Positions 15,818 through 22,190 of a DNA stretch of 37,683 nt are shown here, in pieces. Both the position numbers and the translations under genes were made by a program. The DNA comes from an uncultured Anaerococcus sp. (GTDB taxonomy: Bacteria > Bacillota > Clostridia > Tissierellales > Peptoniphilaceae): positions 1 to 37,683 of the forward strand of contig NZ_CALTUX010000019.1 in assembly GCF_943912825.1 (NCBI RefSeq), in the 5' to 3' direction. The notes under the pieces are model-generated. The model made no database searches. It worked only from the letters and a program-made list of their open reading frames with translations, and was not told the DNA's origin. How positions within the stretch are numbered: the stretch's first letter is position 1; every line of letters begins with the position of its first letter.

Positions 15818-16705
15818 TTATGGCATTATGAAATTTTTATCATCATTTGACTTTAGCTTATATTTTTCATATAGAAGATTATATATTTGGTCGTTGATTT
15901 TTTTAGCTGTGTCAAGAGTAAGCCTTACATATTTTTTATAAGCTAAGGATAAGTCATATAAAATTATTGATTTTTGGTAGAGCATTATTGGAGATATGGG
16001 GTTTTGTATATTTGCAGAAATTGATTTATTTATATAGTATAGGGCCAGGTAAGACTTGTCTAAAGTATAATATGTATTTGATATATTATGGTATAAGATT
16101 GAGTTTAGACTATTATTATCTATTTTTGAATTTTCAACAAATTTTAGATAGGCCAGCCTATCATCTTTATTGCTAAGACATATAGCGTAATTTATCAGCA
16201 ATCTATAGTCTATTATATCATAGGCATTTGAGCTAAGATCAATAAAATCGAAGGTCCTACCGACATTTAAAGCTTCAATGATAAGAGCCTTCTTTTTATT
16301 CTTGTCCTCTTTTATTTCTATGGATTGAAATAATAATTTTAATTTCCTAGCCTTATTTTTAATTATTTTCCTTTGGGAATTATTTTCGATTTCTCTTAGA
16401 ATATCAACTTCATAAGCCTGGCTAGACCCAGCATACCTATCTTTGGAATTAAGATTTTTAATAAGCTTATTAATCTGGTATGAATCATCTAACAAAAGAT
16501 AAAGGTATTCCTCCACAAGATCTATATTTAGTATTTCAGAAAGTATTTCAAGCTTATTTAAATCAATATCAACCTTGCCATTTTCAATATTGGATAGGGT
16601 TCTAATATTTATAAAGGACAGATAAGCAAGCTCTTCTTGAGTGAGCTTATTTTTTTGTCTAATATCTCTTAAAAGCTTTCCAAATTTATAATTATTTCTA
16701 TTCAT
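15818..16705 (-). CDS. XRE-type regulator with helical C-terminal domain (RRNPP-like)
   Basis: 295 residues. An N-terminal helix-turn-helix (about residues 8-62: LRDIRQKNKLTQEELAYLS, then RTLSNIENGK) is followed by ~220 residues of regular Tyr/Leu/Asn-rich helices resembling TPR repeats. That layout and size match the Rgg/PlcR/NprR (RRNPP) regulators that sense secreted peptides. Divergent from it, 108 bp away, is a 45-residue peptide gene with a hydrophobic N-terminus, a typical arrangement for such pairs. The start at 16705 is chosen for spacing to AAGGATGG; an in-frame ATG at 16726 is possible. Peptide sensing is an inference from architecture. Confidence 0.75.
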   Translation of the reverse strand: MNRNNYKFGKLLRDIRQKNKLTQEELAYLSFINIRTLSNIENGKVDIDLNKLEILSEILNIDLVEEYLYLLLDDSYQINKLIKNLNSKDRYAGSSQAYEVDILREIENNSQRKIIKNKARKLKLLFQSIEIKEDKNKKKALIIEALNVGRTFDFIDLSSNAYDIIDYRLLINYAICLSNKDDRLAYLKFVENSKIDNNSLNSILYHNISNTYYTLDKSYLALYYINKSISANIQNPISPIMLYQKSIILYDLSLAYKKYVRLTLDTAKKINDQIYNLLYEKYKLKSNDDKNFIMP

Positions 16706-16751
16706 ATAATCACCATCCTTAATCATATCACATTATCAGATAAAAGTCTAT

Positions 16752-16794
16752 GTATAAATTGTACCTTTACCTTATTTTTTTAGTAATTTATAAT
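16752..16794 (+). promoter_or_regulatory. Promoter with 13-bp palindrome, copy 2
   Basis: GTATAAATTGTAC (16752-16764) sits immediately before TTTACC, then 17 bp to TATAAT. It drives the 45-residue peptide gene and lies in the divergent region with the XRE-type regulator. Compare copy 1 at 15180. Confidence 0.6.
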
Positions 16795-16813
16795 ACAATT
16801 AAGAGGTGAAAAA

Positions 16814-16951
16814 ATGAAATCTAATAGATTTTTTATTAAATTAAGTGCAATTATTTTTCTAAATATATTGTTATTAGCTCCTTTCCTAGATAAAGATGGA
16901 GAAACTATTGATTTATCTACAAATACTTCGATATATCTGGAATTAGTTTAG
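16814..16951 (+). CDS. 45-residue peptide, candidate signal precursor
   Basis: MKSNRFFIKLSAIIFLNI opens a basic start and hydrophobic helix (about residues 5-25), followed by a polar tail (DKDGETIDLSTNTSIYLELV). The ribosome-binding site AGAGGTG and promoter are good. Size and layout are those of exported peptide pheromone precursors (PapR, NprX, Phr types), and the gene faces an RRNPP-like regulator. An alternative is the truncated start of a larger membrane protein: the DNA behind it looks decayed. No homology can be claimed. Confidence 0.5.
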   Translation: MKSNRFFIKLSAIIFLNILLLAPFLDKDGETIDLSTNTSIYLELV

Positions 16952-17263
16952 ATGTTTTAATGATTTATAAATTATGTCTTATTAAATAGAAACGCAACGA
17001 GATATATTTTTAAATTATTAAATAGAAAAATTAAAATTATTATTGGATATCCTATTAATTGTTACATTAGATTCAAGATTGCAGTAGGTATTATTAGTAG
17101 ATCTTTTTTATAAGAAACTATGATAAAGAAATAGGCGCTAATTATGGTAAATTATTTCTAAATTAATTTGGTTAATATTAAATTATAATAATTATTTTTC
17201 AACTCAAATATAACTGAGATTATTAAAGATAATTAATATAATCAGAGATTTATAGGAGTAGAA
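16952..17263 (+). other. AT-rich stretch without a supported gene
   Basis: 312 bp. One frame is open for 49 codons (16964-17110, ...RYIFKLLNRKIKIIIGYP...) but has no start codon or ribosome-binding site. It looks like decayed coding sequence; nothing recognisable. Confidence 0.5.
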
Positions 17264-17365
17264 ATGAAAAAACTAAACCCAATGAGGTATAAGAATGGCG
17301 ACTTAGTGGAGTATGTTTTAACAAATAAAAAGTTTAAACATACTTTACTAATAAAATTAGTTTAG
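17264..17365 (+). CDS. 33-residue ORF with PMRYKNGD motif
   Basis: MKKLNPMRYKNGDLVEYV begins a 33-residue frame behind a clear AGGAG site. Its first 13 residues match the 13-codon ORF at 13916. It ends 31 bp before the C39-like protease gene and is probably in the same transcript. No hydrophobic segment and no known family; it may be a leader peptide, a small intracellular protein or a trimmed gene. Confidence 0.45.
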   Translation: MKKLNPMRYKNGDLVEYVLTNKKFKHTLLIKLV

Positions 17366-17396
17366 CAAGTGATTTTATAAAATGAAGGAGTAAATT

Positions 17397-18095
17397 ATGA
17401 AAAAAATACTTTTATTAGCAGTTACTATGTTAGCATTAACAATACCAAAATCTTATGCAAGTGATGGATTTCTAGAAAACGGTAACTTTGGTTCAGAGCC
17501 AGGTTATGTTTATAAAAAGGTAGATAAACGAGCAGATTCTAATGAATTGAAAAATGAAATAGTGCCTTATTTTGTGCCTTGGGACTTTAATAGAAAGTTA
17601 GATGTTCCTTATAGACAACAAATAACTAATTATTATTGTGGACCAGCATGTGTACAAATGGTTTGTGATTATTATAAACTGAATACAAGTAGAACACAGC
17701 ATACATATGCGAAGGATTTAGGTACAAATAGTGCAATTGGGACATATGGTAGTAGAATTCCTGCAGTTTTAAATAAGTATATCTCTTCATATAAGTATGA
17801 TTATTATCAAGGGGATCATGGTTTTCAAGATTTTTTGGATAGTGCATATTACACCATAAAGAACAGGGCACCAGTTATTATTAATATGAGGTCAAACCAT
17901 TTATCAAGTTCAGCATGGCCATATAAAATAAGTGGTCACTTTGTTGTATTATCAAGTATGAGATATGATTCTGGAAAGAAAAAGTTTGTTGGTGACATTA
18001 AAGATCCATGGTATCGTAGTCCAAAGCAATATCAAGTAACATATCCACAAATATATGAAGTTATGATGAAACACAATCAAGCTATGATTTATTAA
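17397..18095 (+). CDS. Secreted C39-like cysteine peptidase
   Basis: 232 residues with a signal peptide (MKKILLLAVTMLALTIPKSYA). The papain-like C39 core is visible: VPYRQQITNYYCGPACVQM with the catalytic Cys at about residue 81, SGHFVVLSSM with the catalytic His, and IKDPWY with the Asp. No transmembrane or ABC domain is present, so it is a free secreted peptidase of the C39_2 kind, not a bacteriocin exporter. AAGGAG precedes the ATG. It leads a run with the secreted protein at 18112 and the lipoprotein at 18717, whose surface location suggests a shared task; the substrate is unknown. Confidence 0.85.
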   Translation: MKKILLLAVTMLALTIPKSYASDGFLENGNFGSEPGYVYKKVDKRADSNELKNEIVPYFVPWDFNRKLDVPYRQQITNYYCGPACVQMVCDYYKLNTSRTQHTYAKDLGTNSAIGTYGSRIPAVLNKYISSYKYDYYQGDHGFQDFLDSAYYTIKNRAPVIINMRSNHLSSSAWPYKISGHFVVLSSMRYDSGKKKFVGDIKDPWYRSPKQYQVTYPQIYEVMMKHNQAMIY

Positions 18096-18111
18096 ATTCG
18101 GAGTGACAAAA

Positions 18112-18675
18112 ATGAAAAATAAAATATTAGCTTTATTCTTGCTAGTTGGATTATTGATTCCTAGTAGCTCAGCCCTAGCGGATTCTAACAAATATACAGG
18201 TGAAGGCTTTGGCAAGGGTGATAGTGGCTATGAAGATGGGATGTATCTTCCAGAGATGTCTGTTTTAGGTTTATATCATTTTGAAAATGGAGAGATTATT
18301 AATCCTTATGGACCTAGTAAAGTAGGAAAGATTTCTAAAGAAGAAAAAGAGAAATTACTAAATAATAAGTCTATCAAAAATTTAATGGTCGCTTATAATA
18401 AATTTTACAGGATGATGATTAATTTTTATAAGTATGGCGAAAAAAACATGGATAGGTGGATGGAAGTTAAAAACATGACAGACCCTGTCTTTAAAAACAT
18501 AAATAAGGAAAATTGGGTCAAAATCTATAATATGGGCTGCACAAGTCTAGCAGAAGTAAAGTACTTTTTCTATAGCCGTGGTCTAGATGATTCTGATTTT
18601 ACGGACGTAGAAACTTATAAAGCCATTGGCGGTAATGAGAGATATATACTTAAATTAGAAAAATATAAGAAATGA
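18112..18675 (+). CDS. Secreted protein, short paralogue of 12385
   Basis: 187 residues with a signal peptide (MKNKILALFLLVGLLIPSSSALA). The mature part starts with EGFGKGDSGYEDGMYLPEM and follows the 347-residue protein at 12385 closely, including NPYGPSKVGKISKEEKEK and WMEVKNMTDPVFKNIN. It stops after KLEKYKK, where the paralogue goes on for another ~160 residues. The gene is therefore either a natural short form or C-terminally truncated. GGAGTGA precedes the ATG at 18112; the in-frame GTG at 18103 overlaps that site. It begins 16 bp after the C39-like gene. Confidence 0.78.
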   Translation: MKNKILALFLLVGLLIPSSSALADSNKYTGEGFGKGDSGYEDGMYLPEMSVLGLYHFENGEIINPYGPSKVGKISKEEKEKLLNNKSIKNLMVAYNKFYRMMINFYKYGEKNMDRWMEVKNMTDPVFKNINKENWVKIYNMGCTSLAEVKYFFYSRGLDDSDFTDVETYKAIGGNERYILKLEKYKK

Positions 18676-18700
18676 TAAGGGCCCAGCTTGTCTGGGCTTA
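18676..18700 (+). other. Hairpin between the secreted protein and lipoprotein genes
   Basis: GCCCAG and CTGGGC pair around CTTGT, with ATAAG/CTTAT extending the stem. No T-run follows, and the next gene starts 17 bp on, so it may modulate rather than end transcription. Confidence 0.5.
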
Positions 18701-18716
18701 TCTATTAGGAGTCTAT

Positions 18717-19853
18717 ATGAATAAAAAAATAATATATCTTCTTACTGCTTGCCTATTGCTAGGAGCATGCGTAAAAGAAGATACAGGCGCAAAAAACAAG
18801 CCAACTGATAAAAATACCATAATAGTAAATTCCACAAAACAAGAAAAAATATCCCTTGATGAAAGCGGGGCAAAAGACCTGGTTTTTGAAAATCTCTACT
18901 TTGACGATAAAAATCTTGATCAGATAATGGATTTTTTTAAGGATTATAATATAGACTTTGAAAAATCTGAATCTCATATAAGAGATTTTGTAGCGGATGC
19001 TAAAAATAATATTTATGATGGTGAGAAATACGGATATGATTGGGCTCCGCAGACCCCATATCTTGGTAACTATGTCTTTAATGATAGGCTAAATGTGATT
19101 ACAACTAGTTTAGAAGATGGGAAATCTGATTTAGAAGTCTACTCTAAAGGATTAAATGAAGATCCTAAAGTTTATACTCTTATAGAGAATATAAATTACT
19201 TAGAACCTCTTTATACCTATGATGGAGACAAGCTCTATTATTCATCAGATACAGCCGATGGTAGGTCAATCTTGGGTGTCTTTAACTTAGATGATTTTAA
19301 AAATGAGAAACTTTTAGAAAATATCTTGAAAGTTGAGGATGGAAAAGTTACAGGAGATCTCATAAGTCTTGTTACAAAACTTGATGGAAAGATTGTTTGT
19401 CAAGTATCTCACTACGATGGACAGAGCATAAGAGATGATAAGCCTAATAACAATAAACTTGTTTACATAGATGACCCTAGCAAAGAGATAGATATTGGTG
19501 AAAATAACTTCGATGTCTTTGAAAAAGTTGGTAATTATTATATAAGTCATGATAGGGGCTATGGAGAGGAAGAAAGATTTGTAAAAATCTACGATAAAGA
19601 TTTCAAACTTCTATATAAGACAAAAGAGCCAATGGATAGGTTAGTTGGTGTCACAAAATTAGAAAAAGATGGCAAGACCTACCTCCTCTTATCAGATGGC
19701 ATGTGGACACACTATATAGTTGACCCTGAGAATAATAAGGAATCTTACCAGCTTAATGGAATTGATAACACTGATAGAAATTTCTGGTATAATATAGATA
19801 AATTTGTCTTATCAGATGAAAACGTAACTTATATTGGAAAAGAGAAAAATTAA
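18717..19853 (+). CDS. Lipoprotein, intact paralogue of the 14029 pseudogene
   Basis: 378 residues. Signal peptide MNKKIIYLLTACLLLGAC with lipobox LLGAC. The mature chain is acidic with repeated YxxDGD/DDF-type segments and a well-conserved C-terminus (KLEKDGKTYLLLSDGMWTHY, then NFWYNIDKFVLSDE). The last ~100 codons are almost identical in DNA to the broken copy, pointing to recent duplication or gene conversion. The start at 18717 follows AGGAG; the longer frame from 18672 overlaps the preceding gene. No known family. Confidence 0.8.
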   Translation: MNKKIIYLLTACLLLGACVKEDTGAKNKPTDKNTIIVNSTKQEKISLDESGAKDLVFENLYFDDKNLDQIMDFFKDYNIDFEKSESHIRDFVADAKNNIYDGEKYGYDWAPQTPYLGNYVFNDRLNVITTSLEDGKSDLEVYSKGLNEDPKVYTLIENINYLEPLYTYDGDKLYYSSDTADGRSILGVFNLDDFKNEKLLENILKVEDGKVTGDLISLVTKLDGKIVCQVSHYDGQSIRDDKPNNNKLVYIDDPSKEIDIGENNFDVFEKVGNYYISHDRGYGEEERFVKIYDKDFKLLYKTKEPMDRLVGVTKLEKDGKTYLLLSDGMWTHYIVDPENNKESYQLNGIDNTDRNFWYNIDKFVLSDENVTYIGKEKN

Positions 19854-19860
19854 GATATAT

Positions 19861-19892
19861 AGCCTGTCATAAGTATAAGGGCAGGCTTTTAT
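19861..19892 (+). terminator. Terminator after the lipoprotein
   Basis: AGCCTG pairs with CAGGCT around a 15-nt loop, followed by TTTTATTTATT. Confidence 0.8.
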
Positions 19893-19922
19893 TTATTAAA
19901 ATTAGAAAGATTAAGATTCTTT

Positions 19923-21032
19923 ATGGAGAATGAGAAGAAGATGATTAGAGTAGTACATGTCCTAGGAAATCTGTCTGTAGGTGGGGTTGAGTCCTTCATT
20001 ATGTCAATCTATAGGCAGATGGATAGGGAGAAAATACAATTTGATTTTATAGTTCATAGGCTAGAAAATGAGGCCTATCGCAAAGAGATAGAGGACCTTG
20101 GGGGAAGGATTTTTATTTTAGACAGGCTTGATTTTAAAAATCCCTTAAAATATATAAGGGACCTAGATAAAATCTTAGAAGATCACAAGGAAATATCAAT
20201 TCTTCATTGCCACTTTAGGGGAACTGAAGCTTTGATTCTTAAAAGAGCCAAAAAACATGGCCTTATGACTATTTCCCACAACCATGGGGCCCAGAATTAT
20301 TCAAAAATCAAGTCCTTTATAAGGGATATTTTTAAAAAAGATATAATAAAGTATTCAGATATTAGGCTTGCCTGCTCTAATGAAGCAGGTAGTAACTTGT
20401 ATGGCAAGGGAAATTTCGTAAAAATGAATAATGGTATAGACCTTGCTAAGTATAAGTTTAGCGAGCAGATTCGCCAAAAAATAAGAAAAGACCTATCTCT
20501 AGCAGATGCCTATGTTCTGATGAATGTAGGAAGTTTGTCAGAAATTAAAAACCAAGAATTTCTAATTAGCCTCATGCCCGACCTTTTGAAAAAAGACCCT
20601 AGCCTTAGGCTGCTTTTAGTGGGCCATGGCCCTATGAAAGATGACCTTAAAAATTTAGCCAAGGAATTAAATGTAGAAAAGCAAATGATTTTTTATGGAA
20701 ATTCTGATAAGGTAAATGAATTATTGATGGCAGCTGATATCTTTCTCTTTCCATCACTTAGGGAAGGCCTTGGGATAGCGGCCATAGAAGCCCAGGCAGC
20801 TGGCCTTGTGACCTTGCTTTCGAAAGGTGTACCTGCTGATACAGGCCTTAGCGAAAATGCTAAATTCATAGACCTTGATAAGGATAAGTGGATAAGGCAA
20901 ATCCTTGATAATAAGGATATGCCAAGACTAAATAATATCGATCAGATAAGAAAAGAAGGCTATGATATAAAGGAAAGTGCTGTTAAACTTAGCCATATCT
21001 ATAATAATCTAGTAAGTCAAAGCAATAATTAA
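19923..21032 (+). CDS. Glycosyltransferase, GT4 type
   Basis: 369 residues with the GT-B two-domain layout. The N-terminus (VVHVLGNLSVGGVESFIMS) is the acceptor-side glycine loop; NVGSLSEIKNQEFLI opens the C-terminal Rossmann domain; SLREGLGIAAIEAQAAG carries the EX7E donor-binding motif. It probably adds a sugar to an exopolysaccharide or lipid-linked precursor on the inner membrane face. The gene stands alone between terminators with no other polysaccharide genes nearby. The ATG at 19923 is used; 19941 (MIRVVHVLG) is an equally plausible start, as neither has a strong ribosome-binding site. Confidence 0.88.
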   Translation: MENEKKMIRVVHVLGNLSVGGVESFIMSIYRQMDREKIQFDFIVHRLENEAYRKEIEDLGGRIFILDRLDFKNPLKYIRDLDKILEDHKEISILHCHFRGTEALILKRAKKHGLMTISHNHGAQNYSKIKSFIRDIFKKDIIKYSDIRLACSNEAGSNLYGKGNFVKMNNGIDLAKYKFSEQIRQKIRKDLSLADAYVLMNVGSLSEIKNQEFLISLMPDLLKKDPSLRLLLVGHGPMKDDLKNLAKELNVEKQMIFYGNSDKVNELLMAADIFLFPSLREGLGIAAIEAQAAGLVTLLSKGVPADTGLSENAKFIDLDKDKWIRQILDNKDMPRLNNIDQIRKEGYDIKESAVKLSHIYNNLVSQSNN

Positions 21033-21048
21033 ATACGAATTTGCTTTT

Positions 21049-21071
21049 AGTCCAGCCTTGCTGGGCTTTTT
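21049..21071 (+). terminator. Terminator of the glycosyltransferase
   Basis: AGTCCAGC pairs with GCTGGGCT across CTT, then five T. Confidence 0.9.
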
Positions 21072-21082
21072 ATACAATATAG

Positions 21083-21973
21083 TTAATTAAACTCAAGAAT
21101 ATCTTTCCAATTATCAGGAAATCCCATAAATCTATAATTGATATATCCTTGGTATTTATTGAAGGTATTTTCTAAATTCTTTGATAAGGATTTCCGCTGG
21201 TCGTTTGAGTTTAAGATTCTTTTTATTATTAAAAGGATTGGAAAAATTTTATTTTGATTTCCCTTGTATTTTTGATTTTCAGAATAAAGGCGGGGATTTT
21301 CCTTTAATGGCATATTGTAAAGTCTGGTGTAATGAGCACAAATATTTCTAACTTCAACTAAGCATAAAATCCAATTTTTCAAATATTTTGGATCTGTATT
21401 ATAATAATTAGAAATTTCTTTTTGATCTTCATCTTTAAGAATACTAAATAAAGAGGACAAATTTCCAAAAGACATTAGCTCTACAGATACCCATATAGGA
21501 AATTTCCCTTTATATTTTCTTAAGTGGTGCTTAACAAAAGGTTTATTTTTTTGTCTTTTAATTTCCTTATTTAAATTATCATTAATAATAGAAAAAATTG
21601 TTTGACCTTTTTTATTTGTTTTATGTATGAAATTATGTTCGCTCATAAGGACATCAGCCCCATACTTGATAGATAGGTGGTAAGCAATTTGAGTTCTAAG
21701 CTCTATTTCAATTTGTTCAATAGTTCTTATTAAGTTGTTTTTAAATTGACTATCAAAGCAGTAGAGATTAAAAAGATGTTCTATGTTTACGTAGTCTCTA
21801 TAATGCTCTTTATTGTCAAGCTTTTTAAGTCCAATTCCATAACCTGATAGTCTGTAGTAGTTTACTTTTTTTAAAACTTTTTCTGCAAATTCATCATTAG
21901 AAATCAAAAGATTATGATCGTTTCTTAATTTTTTTATTTGTTCTTTATAACTTAAAGCGGGTTTTAATTTCAT
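21083..21973 (-). CDS. Abi_2/AbiF-like HEPN protein
   Basis: 296 residues of the Abi-like family (Abi_2, including AbiD and AbiF). N-terminal KPALSYKEQIKKLRNDHNL and VLKKVNYYRLSGYGIGL, central IEQIEIELRTQIAYHLS, then WVSVELMSFGNLSSLFS, and the HEPN signature RNICAHYTRLYN (RNxxxxH type) are all in place. HEPN proteins of this family act as RNases in phage abortive infection. AGGAGC precedes the ATG at 21973. It is preceded by its own promoter, a small structured RNA and a terminator (21993-22088), an arrangement reported for AbiF with an RNA partner. The neighbours (glycosyltransferase, metG) are unrelated. Confidence 0.88.
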   Translation of the reverse strand: MKLKPALSYKEQIKKLRNDHNLLISNDEFAEKVLKKVNYYRLSGYGIGLKKLDNKEHYRDYVNIEHLFNLYCFDSQFKNNLIRTIEQIEIELRTQIAYHLSIKYGADVLMSEHNFIHKTNKKGQTIFSIINDNLNKEIKRQKNKPFVKHHLRKYKGKFPIWVSVELMSFGNLSSLFSILKDEDQKEISNYYNTDPKYLKNWILCLVEVRNICAHYTRLYNMPLKENPRLYSENQKYKGNQNKIFPILLIIKRILNSNDQRKSLSKNLENTFNKYQGYINYRFMGFPDNWKDILEFN

Positions 21974-21992
21974 ACAAAAGCTCCTTTTATAT

Positions 21993-22054
21993 AAAAAAGC
22001 CCTCTCCGTGGTCCGCTTGTAGAGAATCTACATTAAGCGTGGAGAGGTTCTGTT
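21993..22054 (-). ncRNA. Structured small RNA upstream of the Abi-like gene (abiF-RNA-like)
   Basis: Read on the minus strand, CCTCTCC pairs with GGAGAGG at the base; inside, CGCTT pairs with AAGCG, and TGTAGA faces TCTACA around a short loop. A run of six T ends it, so it is a compact ~62-nt RNA with an intrinsic terminator. Promoter elements lie just upstream and the Abi gene starts about 20 nt later. Position and shape match the abiF RNA motif known from Firmicutes; the assignment is from memory. Confidence 0.7.
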
Positions 22055-22060
22055 AAGTTA

Positions 22061-22088
22061 ATTATATCATAAATGTAGAAAATATCAA
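22061..22088 (-). promoter_or_regulatory. Promoter of the small RNA/Abi gene
   Basis: Minus-strand TTGATA and TATAAT, 16 bp apart. The predicted start is about base 22054, directly at the structured RNA. Confidence 0.75.
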
Positions 22089-22130
22089 TTCTGAGTATAC
22101 TAAATATTAAATTTGTTTTTTAAGTCAAAT

Positions 22131-22159
22131 TTCGATTTTTAGGGCTTTTGAAGTATGAT
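22131..22159 (+). promoter_or_regulatory. Probable promoter of the metG operon
   Basis: TTCGAT and TATGAT are 17 bp apart, and the ATG of metG is 32 bp past the -10. The -35 is only a partial match. Confidence 0.5.
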
Positions 22160-22190
22160 AAAATAAGAATTATTTATAGGAGATGACTAG

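Noticed and set aside
17397..18095. C39-like gene as part of a bacteriocin exporter
   Set aside because: It has a signal peptide and no ABC or membrane domain, and no double-glycine leader peptide gene is visible nearby.
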